From the NCBI GenBank assembly GCA_964466385.1, contig CAYXNM010000010.1:1-33045 (forward strand): a stretch of DNA of 33,045 bases, given 5' to 3'. The translations under genes and the position numbers were made by a program. Under the pieces are notes generated by a model that was not told the DNA's origin, searched no databases, and was given only the letters and a program-made list of their open reading frames with translations. The stretch is from UBA5972 sp964466385 (lineage in GTDB: Bacteria > Pseudomonadota > Alphaproteobacteria > Rhodobacterales > Rhodobacteraceae). Position 1 is the first letter of the stretch; every line of letters starts with the position of its first letter. Shown piece after piece: positions 1-7,761 of the stretch.

Positions 1-103
1 CATGTTGAGACGGCGAACTGGAAACAATCTGAGGCACTTCAGTTCAACAACAACCGGATCGACGAAAAAAGTGAAACGAACAGTAACCTTTGGAGGGACC
101 AAA

Positions 104-292
104 ATGTTCAAACTTGCAAAAAACTTCAAGAATGATGAATCTGGCGCAGTCACCGTTGACTGGGTTGTTCTGACAGCAGCCATCGTTGGCCTGGGCATCG
201 CCGTTCTGGCAGCCGTTTCGGACGGCGTTGAGAACCTGTCGAGCGACATCGATACCCAGCTTTCTGGCCAAGGTGTATCCACCACATTCTAA
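104..292 (+). CDS. flp: Flp-type prepilin, first copy (Tad pilus major pilin candidate)
   Basis: A 62-residue protein with the layout of a Flp/type IVc prepilin: a short basic leader (residues 1-14, ending in Gly14), a processing site before Ala15, then one hydrophobic helix (about 19-42) and a short polar tail ending in STTF. CpaA would cleave it after Gly14, and the mature peptide would polymerise into the Tad pilus. Mature positions 5 and 6 are Asp-Trp, where textbook Flp pilins have Glu-Tyr. The ATG at 104 is chosen because a strong GGAGGG Shine-Dalgarno lies at 92-97; an in-frame ATG at 2 would add 34 non-pilin residues. It is followed at once by an intrinsic terminator, so it can be transcribed on its own at high level, as expected for a major pilin. 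The assignment is firm; which of the two copies is the main pilin is inference. Confidence 0.9.
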   Translation: MFKLAKNFKNDESGAVTVDWVVLTAAIVGLGIAVLAAVSDGVENLSSDIDTQLSGQGVSTTF

Positions 293-312
293 GACTTTCA
301 GTCTTGGTTTTG

Positions 313-351
313 AGGAAGCTGCGCAACCCGCGCGGCTTCCTTCTTTTTTTT
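313..351 (+). terminator. Intrinsic terminator after flp
   Basis: A 13-pair stem (one GU pair) joins 313-324 with 330-341 around a five-base AACCC loop, and TTCTTTTTTTT follows. This is a textbook rho-independent terminator 20 bases after the flp stop codon. It separates the abundant pilin message from the downstream assembly genes, or attenuates read-through into them. Confidence 0.9.
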
Positions 352-391
352 GCGAACCGCATTTCCCGATATTTACGTTCTTTCCATTCTT

Positions 392-420
392 TTGCCGCAT
401 TTATCGACCAGTTCTATCAT
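392..420 (+). promoter_or_regulatory. Candidate sigma-70 promoter for flp2-cpaB
   Basis: TTGCCG (392-397) and TATCAT (415-420) are separated by exactly 17 bases, 4/6 and 5/6 matches to the sigma-70 consensus. It lies between the flp terminator and the second pilin gene, where a new promoter would be needed. Assigned on sequence alone. Confidence 0.45.
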
Positions 421-469
421 CGGGGCCGACAGCCGGGCTGAACCGGTCCTGTATTCACAGGTTGGGTAA

Positions 470-649
470 ATGCAGCGCTGGATCAAGAAATATACGTCTG
501 ACGATGACGGTGCGGTGACCGCGGACTGGGTCGTGATTTCCGGGTTCGCAATCGCCATGGCGCTTTCGGTTGCGACGGCTCTTTCCCCCGCGCTGGAGCA
601 ACAGGGGACCGAAATCCTGTCCTCCGTCAGCATATCCACGACATTTTGA
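470..649 (+). CDS. Second Flp-like prepilin (59 aa, small gene)
   Basis: A 59-residue protein that lines up with the first pilin position for position at the start: acidic stretch, Gly14, then AVTADWVV (AVTVDWVV in copy one), a single hydrophobic helix (about 21-40), and an STTF C terminus in both. The processing site is therefore Gly14/Ala15 again, with Asp-Trp at mature positions 5-6. The helix and tail are otherwise much diverged, so this is an old paralogue and could be a minor pilin or pseudopilin. It precedes cpaB by 84 bases. The Shine-Dalgarno is weak (GGTTGGG at 460-466), in contrast to the strong one on copy one, which fits lower expression. It is short enough that automated gene callers may miss it. 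Confidence 0.82.
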   Translation: MQRWIKKYTSDDDGAVTADWVVISGFAIAMALSVATALSPALEQQGTEILSSVSISTTF

Positions 650-733
650 ATTGGGTTTTGCGGTGAAACGTGTAAATATCAATTCAAAAGCGGGTAAACA
701 CCCCGACCAGAGCAGTCGATCAAAGGTCAGATC

Positions 734-1567
734 ATGCGAATAATGTTCGCTCTCATACTCATCGTCGGCATGGGACTTGCCGGTTTTGCCGTTTACATGG
801 CACAGGGCCGGTTCAATGAATACCAGACGGTTCTGGACAGCCAGCGCAAGGCGCTGAGCCAGAACGTTCCCCTGACGCGGGTCTTTGTCAGCAACGTCCC
901 GCTCAAATACGGGCAAAAACTGGCCAAGGAAGATGTGCGCATCGTCGCCTGGCCCGAAAACGCCATTCCCGAAGGGGCCTTTACCGATCCCAAGATCCTG
1001 TTTGTGGAAGACAAGGACCGGACGGTTCTGCGCGCGATGGAAAAGGACGAAGCGATTCTGGCGGCAAAGGTCACCGAGCCGGGCGAAGACGCCGGCGTTG
1101 CCTCGCGCCTGTCAGCGGGGATGCGTGCATTCACCATCCGTGTCGACGTCGCGTCAGGCGTTTCGGGGTTCCTGAGACCGGGAGACAGTGTCGACGTCTA
1201 CTGGACCGGGCGCATTGGCAAGCGCGATGTAACGCGACTTATCCTGGAAGACATCAAACTGATCGCCATTGATCAGATTGCCGACGGCGACCGCAGCAAT
1301 CCCATCGTCGCGCGGACCGTGACGGCGGAGGTTTCGCCGGGCGTCGTGGCCTCGCTGGTGCAGGCGCAATCCACGGGGCGACTCTTGTTGTCCTTGCGCG
1401 GCACCGAGGACAACGCGAGCCTTGGCCAGATCGAAGTCGATCAGGACCAGTTGCTGGGAATCCAGAAAGAGGTTGTGCAGGAAGTGGTGAAAGAAAAAAT
1501 CTGCACGATCAAGACCCGCAAAGGCGCAAGCGTTGTCGAGATTGTGATCCCGTGTTCGAAACCCTGA
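734..1567 (+). CDS. cpaB: Flp pilus assembly protein CpaB/RcpC
   Basis: A 277-residue periplasmic protein anchored by an N-terminal hydrophobic segment (about 4-22). A SAF-like domain (about 48-115, with the LKYGQKL and WPENAIPEGAF stretch) leads into the RcpC-type domain (about 125-235). Known CpaB proteins sit in the periplasm with the secretin and help stabilise the Tad outer-membrane channel. Two cysteines near the end (Cys257, Cys274) could form a disulfide; that is inference. The start at 734 follows AAAGG at a usable distance. It lies between the second pilin and the secretin gene, the normal Tad order. Length is normal for the family. Confidence 0.93.
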   Translation: MRIMFALILIVGMGLAGFAVYMAQGRFNEYQTVLDSQRKALSQNVPLTRVFVSNVPLKYGQKLAKEDVRIVAWPENAIPEGAFTDPKILFVEDKDRTVLRAMEKDEAILAAKVTEPGEDAGVASRLSAGMRAFTIRVDVASGVSGFLRPGDSVDVYWTGRIGKRDVTRLILEDIKLIAIDQIADGDRSNPIVARTVTAEVSPGVVASLVQAQSTGRLLLSLRGTEDNASLGQIEVDQDQLLGIQKEVVQEVVKEKICTIKTRKGASVVEIVIPCSKP

Positions 1568-1693
1568 CGCGCACGCGCACGCTCGGCTTGATCGATAGGC
1601 GACACACGGAAAGCCGGGATGCGGTTCGCCCCCCGGCCCGGTCGCCGCGCTTGTTGCGGTCACGGGGCGCAAAAACCGACCTTCCGATGTGAC

Positions 1694-1702
1694 TTATCCA
1701 CA
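1694..1702 (+). other. Isolated perfect DnaA-box sequence
   Basis: TTATCCACA matches the strict DnaA box exactly. It lies in the 251-base gap between cpaB and cpaC, 117 bases before cpaC. No second box is close by, so it is not an origin. A single 9-mer can occur by chance, so a function as a DnaA-controlled site is speculative. Confidence 0.3.
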
Positions 1703-1730
1703 TCTGTTGGACCCACCAACCAATTGATTC

Positions 1731-1759
1731 TTGCAAATAAAGAGTATTTGGCGCAAAAT
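1731..1759 (+). promoter_or_regulatory. Weak candidate promoter before cpaC
   Basis: TTGCAA (1731-1736) and CAAAAT (1754-1759) stand 17 bases apart in an AT-rich patch of the otherwise GC-rich 251-base cpaB-cpaC gap. Each hexamer has about four consensus matches. The gap length suggests an internal promoter in the tad locus, but the elements are weak. Confidence 0.3.
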
Positions 1760-1818
1760 CGAAACAATGGGCGAAGCAGACCCGTAAAACGACGACGTGA
1801 TCAGAGAGGCAAGGTCAC

Positions 1819-3246
1819 ATGAAATCGAGCAGATTGGTGAGCGCCGGCCTATTGGGGCTGGCCGTCGCGGTTGGAGCGGTCATCCCCGCCACCGCACAGG
1901 ATACCCTCAAGGTCATGCGGGGGTCGGCTTCCAGCAGCGTCAGCGTTGCCATGAACCGGGCCATCGTCATGGAAAGTGACACACCGTTCGCGGAATTGTC
2001 CGTCGCCAACCCGGCAATCGCGGACATCGCAACGCTATCGGACCGCACGATGTACATTCTGGGGAAGGCTCCGGGACGGACAACCCTGACATTGCTCGGA
2101 CCGGATGGCCGGTTGATCACGAATGTCAGCGTGCGGGTCATTCCGGATATCGCGGAATTCAAGGAACGCTTGCAGGAAATCCTGCCCGGCGAGGAAATCG
2201 AGGTCCGTACCGCCAATGACGGCATCGTGTTGAGCGGGCGTGTTTCGGGAAAACAGAAACTGTCGCGCGCGCTTGAACTGGGCGAGCGTTATGCACCGGA
2301 CCGTGTGACCAACCTGATGACCGTCGGGGGCACGCAGCAGGTCATGCTCAAGGTGCGTTTCGCCGAAATGCAGCGTTCCGTTACCAAAAACCTGACCTCC
2401 AGCCTTGGCCTGAGCGCCACCGGCGGCGCGCTGACCGGTGAAGGCGGCAACACGATTTTCACCAACGGAACCAACTCGACGAATTATGTCGACGGCGATC
2501 TGACCACGCTTGGGACGTCCTCGACCGAACGCGTGGGGGCCTATGGCATCGGATTCAGCGCAGGCGGCGTTCAGATGGCCCTGCTGCTGGAGGCGCTCGA
2601 AACAAAAGGGCTGGTACGAACGCTCGCCGAACCCAACCTCGTTGCAATATCCGGGCAACCGGCAAACTTTCTGGCCGGGGGCGAATACCCCATTCCCGTG
2701 TCAACGGCGAACGGCGTTTCCGTCGAATACAAACCCTTTGGCGTTGAAATGAACTTCACGCCTGTGGTCATCGATGAGAACCTGATCAGCCTTGATATTT
2801 CGGCTGCGGTCAGTTCGATCGATACGACCGTGACGGTTACGCAATCGGGCGGCATTTCGGTCAATGCCTTCAAGAAACGGCAGACCTCGACCACGGTCGA
2901 GATGCGCGACGGACAGAGCTTTGCCATTGCGGGCCTGTTGCAGGACGACTTTACGGACAGTGCCGGTCAGGTCCCGTGGCTGGGGGATATTCCGGTTCTC
3001 GGCGCGCTCTTTCGCAGTTCGGATTTCAGTCGTCGTCAGAGCGAACTTGTCATCATCGTAACGCCGCATCTGGTCACGCCCGTCAATGGCGACAGCCTGA
3101 CCCTGCCCACGGATCGCATCAGGATCCCGTCGGAATCCGAATTGTTCATGCTCGGTAAAGTCGCGGGAAAAACCGGCAAGAAAGAGGTTATCAGCGATAT
3201 CTCGACCCAGGACTTTCAGGGGTCTTATGGTTATGTGATGGAGTAA
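1819..3246 (+). CDS. cpaC: Type II/IV secretin CpaC/RcpA (Tad outer-membrane channel)
   Basis: A 475-residue secretin. Residues 1-27 form a Sec signal peptide ending ATAQ. The N-terminal pilus-secretin domain (about 30-100) is followed by a BON-like stretch (about 105-170) and the C-terminal secretin barrel (about 235-430), with the typical VPWLGDIPVLGALFRS box near the end. Secretins of this family form the multimeric outer-membrane pore through which the Flp pilus passes. ATG 1819 follows AAGG at a good distance. Only four bases separate its stop from the next gene, an OmpA-like lipoprotein, so the two are probably cotranscribed. Length and domain order are normal. Confidence 0.96.
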   Translation: MKSSRLVSAGLLGLAVAVGAVIPATAQDTLKVMRGSASSSVSVAMNRAIVMESDTPFAELSVANPAIADIATLSDRTMYILGKAPGRTTLTLLGPDGRLITNVSVRVIPDIAEFKERLQEILPGEEIEVRTANDGIVLSGRVSGKQKLSRALELGERYAPDRVTNLMTVGGTQQVMLKVRFAEMQRSVTKNLTSSLGLSATGGALTGEGGNTIFTNGTNSTNYVDGDLTTLGTSSTERVGAYGIGFSAGGVQMALLLEALETKGLVRTLAEPNLVAISGQPANFLAGGEYPIPVSTANGVSVEYKPFGVEMNFTPVVIDENLISLDISAAVSSIDTTVTVTQSGGISVNAFKKRQTSTTVEMRDGQSFAIAGLLQDDFTDSAGQVPWLGDIPVLGALFRSSDFSRRQSELVIIVTPHLVTPVNGDSLTLPTDRIRIPSESELFMLGKVAGKTGKKEVISDISTQDFQGSYGYVME

Positions 3247-3250
3247 GCGC

Positions 3251-3922
3251 ATGGGAAATATACGAAAAACATACGTCCTTTCCTGTTCCGCGATCATTTT
3301 GCTGACCGCTTGTTCGCCCCTGAACAGAACCCTCAACCGGGGTATTTCGACGCTCAACTGGGAAGCCGGAAAGGAGCTTGACGAAGGGAATTTCGGCAAC
3401 CCCAACTACAACAACCTGCTGGTGCAGGCGGCTTATGCCGACCAGAACGGTCTGTTGCTGGATTTATCTCGAAAATTTGAGAAAGATGTTCCGGCGATGA
3501 TCAACTTTGCGTTCGGCTCGTCAAAGCTCGACCAGGAATCGCGCGGCATTCTGCTGCGTCAGGCCAGTTGGATCAAACAGTTCCCCGAGATCAAGTTCCG
3601 TGTTTACGGGCACACCGATCTTGTCGGCACCCGGAAATACAACCAGCGGCTTGGGTTGCTCCGCGCCAATCGGGCGGTGAATTACCTTATTTCTCAAGGC
3701 ATTGGCGCGGACAGATTGGAGGCGGTCGCCTCGTTTGGCGAAACCCAGCCGCTGATCGTGACCGAGGGTCGGGAACGCAAGAACCGCCGCACGGTCACCG
3801 AAGTGATCGGTTTTGCGCGCAATTTCGTGGGCGACGATCTGGACGGAAAATATGCCGAGCTGATTTACCGCAAGTATGTCTCGAACGACATCACCACAGA
3901 TACGGCCAATTCTACGAATTAA
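3251..3922 (+). CDS. OmpA-domain lipoprotein of the Tad locus
   Basis: A 223-residue lipoprotein: signal peptide with lipobox LTAC (Cys21 is the predicted lipidated residue), a variable linker (about 25-75), then an OmpA C-terminal domain (about 80-190). The peptidoglycan-binding features are visible: the NFAFGSSKL strand, GHTDLVGTRKYNQRLGLLRA, and the paired RRTVTEV at the end. Proteins of this kind hold outer-membrane complexes to the cell wall. It occupies the slot where cpaD lies in Caulobacter-type loci, so it probably works with the secretin; that role is inference. The start overlaps no other gene and the gap to cpaC is four bases. Confidence 0.88.
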   Translation: MGNIRKTYVLSCSAIILLTACSPLNRTLNRGISTLNWEAGKELDEGNFGNPNYNNLLVQAAYADQNGLLLDLSRKFEKDVPAMINFAFGSSKLDQESRGILLRQASWIKQFPEIKFRVYGHTDLVGTRKYNQRLGLLRANRAVNYLISQGIGADRLEAVASFGETQPLIVTEGRERKNRRTVTEVIGFARNFVGDDLDGKYAELIYRKYVSNDITTDTANSTN

Positions 3923-3965
3923 TCCTCGCAAAAGCCGTAAAATCGCCCCAGTTTCCGAGGAAAAA

Positions 3966-4007
3966 ATGCCTGTGGAGGACTCTCCTTCTGCGCGGGCACC
4001 AAAGTAA
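3966..4007 (+). other. 13-codon upstream reading frame before cpaE
   Basis: An ATG at 3966 has a well-placed GAGG (3957-3960, five-base spacer) and encodes 13 residues before TAA. It lies in the 188-base gap between the OmpA-like gene and cpaE, whose own start has no clear Shine-Dalgarno. It may be a chance frame, a leader peptide, or the remnant of an earlier cpaE start. No homology is recognised. Confidence 0.25.
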
Positions 4008-4110
4008 ATACAACAGATACCCCTGCCAGTCGGTCTGCTTCCACGGGATTGCGCGGATACTCACATCTGCATGATCTCCTGATGGTAACAAATGTATCGG
4101 ACGCACGGGC

Positions 4111-5331
4111 ATGGGTCTGCGAAAAACGGAAGAAGTCGGCATCGACGCCTGCGCAATAGCGCGGGACGTGCAGGCTTTTGATCTGTTGATCGAGGACATG
4201 GAAACCGAACTTGGTGAACGCTGGGGTGGTCTGAACTTTGGGGACGGCCTGACCTACATCAAATCCTCCGAGGCGAAAAACCTGGATTTCGTGGCGATCG
4301 CCGTTGACAGCAAGGACGAAAAAGACCTCTCCAGCGTGTCCGAACTGATCACGGCGGCCAGCAATGCCAAGGTCAAGGTCATCCTTGTCGCGCATGATCT
4401 TTCCCCAACTGCGCTGCACCAGCTTCTGCGGCTGGGGGCCGATGATTTCGCCCCCTACCCTTTGCCTGATGGCGCGCTTCACGAAGCTATCGAACGTTTG
4501 CGCAAACCGGCGGTTCAAGTTGTGCCCGCGACTGACACCGGTAGCGCGCGTGACCGGCAGGGCGTTGTCCTGCCGGTCTTCGGATTGGCGGGGGGTGTCG
4601 GCTCAACGACACTTGCCGTCAACCTTGGCTGGGAACTGGCCCTTCTGGGCGTCAAGAACGGCATGAAGACCTGTATTCTTGATCTCGATCTGCAGGGGGG
4701 GTCGGTCTCGACCTATCTCGACCTGCCGCGACGCGAAGCGATTTTCGAACTGTTGTCGGACACCGCAGCCATCGACACCGAGAGTTTCAGCCAGGCAATG
4801 TTGTCGTTCAACGACAAGATGGACGTGCTGACCGCGCCCGCCGACGCGCTGCCTTTGGAAATCCTGTCCCCCGAGGACGTGGACATTCTTCTGGCCAAGG
4901 CGACGTCGATCTACGACTTTGTGATCATCGACATGCCGACAACGCTTGTTCAGTGGACAGAAACCATCCTTCAGCAGGCGGATGTCTATTTTGCGATCAT
5001 GGAATTGGACATGCGTTCGGCTCAGAATGCTCTTCGATTCGTCCGGACACTCAATGCCGAAGACCTGCCGTTTGAAAAAGTCCGTTATGTGCTCAATCAC
5101 GCGCCCAAATTCACCGACATCGGCGGGCGGGCGCGGATCAAGCGACTGGCGGAGAACCTCAATATCGATATCGAGTTGTTCTTCTCGGACGGGGGCAAAC
5201 AAATCCTTCACAGCTGTGACCACGGTCTTCCGCTCGCGGAATCCGCGGCCAAGAACCCGCTGCGAAAGGAAATCGCGAAACTCGCAGGGTCAATCTTCGA
5301 ATTGGCGACCGAACAGGCTGAAGCAGGGTAA
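4111..5331 (+). CDS. cpaE: Tad pilus assembly ATPase-like protein CpaE/TadZ
   Basis: A 406-residue protein with an N-terminal receiver-like domain (about 10-130, starting at the RDVQAFDLLIEDMETELG block) joined to a ParA/MinD-like domain (about 150-395). The Walker A region reads GLAGGVGSTT (158-167): it keeps the glycines but lacks the lysines of the deviant ParA loop, a known trait of TadZ. TadZ places the Tad machine at the pole or assembly site and recruits CpaF. ATG 4111 is the only start after an in-frame stop at 4072, but it has no convincing Shine-Dalgarno and the N terminus is short. Other frames upstream are open, so the true start is uncertain. cpaF follows after 15 bases. Confidence 0.92.
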   Translation: MGLRKTEEVGIDACAIARDVQAFDLLIEDMETELGERWGGLNFGDGLTYIKSSEAKNLDFVAIAVDSKDEKDLSSVSELITAASNAKVKVILVAHDLSPTALHQLLRLGADDFAPYPLPDGALHEAIERLRKPAVQVVPATDTGSARDRQGVVLPVFGLAGGVGSTTLAVNLGWELALLGVKNGMKTCILDLDLQGGSVSTYLDLPRREAIFELLSDTAAIDTESFSQAMLSFNDKMDVLTAPADALPLEILSPEDVDILLAKATSIYDFVIIDMPTTLVQWTETILQQADVYFAIMELDMRSAQNALRFVRTLNAEDLPFEKVRYVLNHAPKFTDIGGRARIKRLAENLNIDIELFFSDGGKQILHSCDHGLPLAESAAKNPLRKEIAKLAGSIFELATEQAEAG

Positions 5332-5346
5332 TAAAGGGGAGTTAGG

Positions 5347-6780
5347 ATGTTTTCTCGGTACAAGAAACCAGCACCAGAGGCGCCCGCGCCGCAAGTCGCC
5401 GAACAGGTCCCGGTGATCGAACAGAAACCGCAGCCGCCAAGGCCGATCCCTGCACCCGCGCAAAGCGCGACGGCGTATCGCGAGTTGTCGGCAAAAGACG
5501 TGAAACGACGCGAGCGGCTGACGAACATTCGCATCGATCTGCACAAGCGCCTGCTGGATACGTTGAACCTTGCCGCCCTTGAACACGCCTCTGAATCCGA
5601 TCTCCGGGCGGAAATCGCGGCAATATGTGCCGACGGTCTGGCCGAAATGGGCGTGGTCCTGAACAAGGACGAACGCGCGACCCTGCACCAGGAGCTTTAC
5701 GACGAGGTGACGGGTCTTGGCCCCCTCGAACCGCTTCTTCGCGATGACGGCGTGAACGACATTCTGGTCAACGGTCCCCATCAGGTCTTTGTTGAACGCG
5801 CCGGTAAGCTGGAATTGTCAAACGTTCAGTTCAAAAACGAAAAACACCTGATGCGCGTCATCGACAAGATCGTTTCGGCCGTTGGTCGGCGGGTTGACGA
5901 AAGCAACCCCTATGTGGATGCGCGCCTGAGCGACGGATCGCGCTTCAACGCGATGGTCCCGCCGATCGCGGTTGATGGATCGCTGGTTTCGATCCGAAAA
6001 TTCACCAAGGACAAGCTGGGCATCGACGAGTTGATGAAATTCGGCGCCTTCACCGAGGAAATGGCGCTATACCTGCGCGCGGCCGTTGGTTCGCATCTGA
6101 ATATCATCGTCTCGGGCGGGACCGGTTCGGGGAAAACGACGACGCTGAACGCGCTTTCGTCGATGATTGCCGACAATGAACGGATCCTCACGATCGAGGA
6201 TACGGCCGAACTTCAGCTTCAGCAAATCCATGTGGGCCGGATGGAAAGCCGCCCGGCCAACGTTGAAGGCAAGGGCGCCGTCAGCCAGCGCGACTGTCTG
6301 CGCAACGCGCTTCGGATGCGCCCTGACCGGATCATCGTGGGCGAGACCCGCGGCGAGGAAGTCATCGACATGTTGCAGGCGATGAACACCGGCCATGACG
6401 GTTCCATGACCACGATCCACGCCAACAGCGCACGCGATGGTGTCAGCCGTCTGGAAAACATGGTCGCCATGGCGGGGATTGAAATGCCGCTCAAGGCCGT
6501 GCGGTCACAAATCGCCAGCGCTGTGCATCTGATCGTTCAGGCCAGCCGCCTGATGGACGGGTCGCGGCGGATGGTGTCGATCACCGAAGTCACCGGAATG
6601 GAGGGCGATATCATCACCATGCAAGAGATTTTCTCTTTCAAGCGGGAAGGTCTGGATGAAAACGGCAAGATCATCGGGCATTTTCAGGGCAACGGCATCC
6701 GCTCGCATTATTCGGAACGTTTCAAGCATTCGGGTTTTGAGCTGCCGTCAAGCCTCTACACCCAAACAGCCGCGCGATAG
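5347..6780 (+). CDS. cpaF: Tad pilus assembly/retraction ATPase CpaF/TadA
   Basis: A 477-residue secretion ATPase of the GspE/VirB11 superfamily. After a Pro/Ala-rich N-terminal tail (1-45) and an N-terminal domain (about 55-230), the catalytic core shows Walker A GGTGSGKTT (257-265), an Asp box TIEDTAEL (282-289), Walker B with RPDRIIVGETRGEE (325-338) and a His box GHDGSMTTIHAN (349-360). It supplies ATP-driven force for Flp pilus assembly at the inner membrane, acting on TadB/TadC. GGGGAGT lies just before the start. It sits 15 bases after cpaE and 9 before tadB, so the genes are cotranscribed. All catalytic motifs are intact. Confidence 0.97.
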   Translation: MFSRYKKPAPEAPAPQVAEQVPVIEQKPQPPRPIPAPAQSATAYRELSAKDVKRRERLTNIRIDLHKRLLDTLNLAALEHASESDLRAEIAAICADGLAEMGVVLNKDERATLHQELYDEVTGLGPLEPLLRDDGVNDILVNGPHQVFVERAGKLELSNVQFKNEKHLMRVIDKIVSAVGRRVDESNPYVDARLSDGSRFNAMVPPIAVDGSLVSIRKFTKDKLGIDELMKFGAFTEEMALYLRAAVGSHLNIIVSGGTGSGKTTTLNALSSMIADNERILTIEDTAELQLQQIHVGRMESRPANVEGKGAVSQRDCLRNALRMRPDRIIVGETRGEEVIDMLQAMNTGHDGSMTTIHANSARDGVSRLENMVAMAGIEMPLKAVRSQIASAVHLIVQASRLMDGSRRMVSITEVTGMEGDIITMQEIFSFKREGLDENGKIIGHFQGNGIRSHYSERFKHSGFELPSSLYTQTAAR

Positions 6781-6789
6781 GAGAATGAC

Positions 6790-7752
6790 ATGAGCCCGGA
6801 ACCCATCATTTACGGCGCCATCTTTTTCGCGGTCCTGTTGCTTGTCGAGGGTCTCTACCTTGTCATCTTCGGGAAATCGATCAAGTTCAACAGCAAGGTC
6901 AATCGCCGGATCGATCTGCTTGAAAAGGGAAATGACCGCGAGCAGGTGCTGGAAACCCTGCGCAAGGAACGCGAACAACACCGCGTCAGCCTCAGCATTC
7001 CGATTTACTCGATGATTTCCAACAAGGCGGCCAAGGCCAACATCGCCTTCAGCCCCAAGGCCCTGATCATGGTGATGGTCTTTCTTGGGGTCGTGGCGTT
7101 TGTCGGGCTGACCGTTGGCACGTCAGCCTCGCTGCTGGTGCGCGCCGGTGTGTCGGTCGTGATGGGGTTTGGTGCGGTTTACATGTGGCTCAACAAAAAG
7201 GCCAAGGCACGCATGGCCCTGATCGAGGAACAACTGCCCGACGCGGTGGAACTGATGGTGCGCTCGCTCAAAGTGGGCCACCCGTTCACCAGCGCGATCA
7301 ACATCGTCGCACAGGAGGTCGCGGACCCGCTCGGGTCGGAATTCGGCATCATCGCGGACGAGGCCGCCTATGGCATGGAGATCACCGAGAGCCTCGCGAA
7401 AATGGCCGAAAACATCGACACGCAGGACATGCGTTTTCTGGCGGTTGCGGTCAGTATCCAACAAAAGTCCGGTGGTAATCTGGCCGAGATTCTGGCCGGT
7501 CTTGCCAAGGTGATCCGCGCGCGGTTCAAGCTTTTTCGCCGCGTGAAAGCCATCACAGCCGAAGCGAAATGGTCAGGCATGTTCCTGTCACTGTTTCCGC
7601 TTGGCGCTCTGGCGGCCATCAACATCATGCAACCGCACTACTATGACGCGGTGATGGAAACCGAGTATTTCATCCCCGCCTGCCTGGTCGTCGGCGTGTT
7701 TCTGGCGGTCAATTACATCTTCATGAAGATAATGGTCAACATCAAGGTTTAG
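6790..7752 (+). CDS. tadB: Tad inner-membrane platform protein TadB
   Basis: A 320-residue polytopic membrane protein of the type II secretion F family. Hydrophobic segments are visible at about 6-27, 91-110, 115-134, 262-280 and 294-313. The cytoplasmic T2SSF domain (about 148-270) carries QLPDAVELMVRSLKVGHPF and QQKSGGNLAEIL, signature stretches of TadB. With TadC it forms the inner-membrane platform turned by CpaF. GGAG precedes the start by six bases. It lies 9 bases after cpaF and 9 before tadC, in an unbroken assembly operon. Confidence 0.95.
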   Translation: MSPEPIIYGAIFFAVLLLVEGLYLVIFGKSIKFNSKVNRRIDLLEKGNDREQVLETLRKEREQHRVSLSIPIYSMISNKAAKANIAFSPKALIMVMVFLGVVAFVGLTVGTSASLLVRAGVSVVMGFGAVYMWLNKKAKARMALIEEQLPDAVELMVRSLKVGHPFTSAINIVAQEVADPLGSEFGIIADEAAYGMEITESLAKMAENIDTQDMRFLAVAVSIQQKSGGNLAEILAGLAKVIRARFKLFRRVKAITAEAKWSGMFLSLFPLGALAAINIMQPHYYDAVMETEYFIPACLVVGVFLAVNYIFMKIMVNIKV

Positions 7753-7761
7753 GGGCAAACC

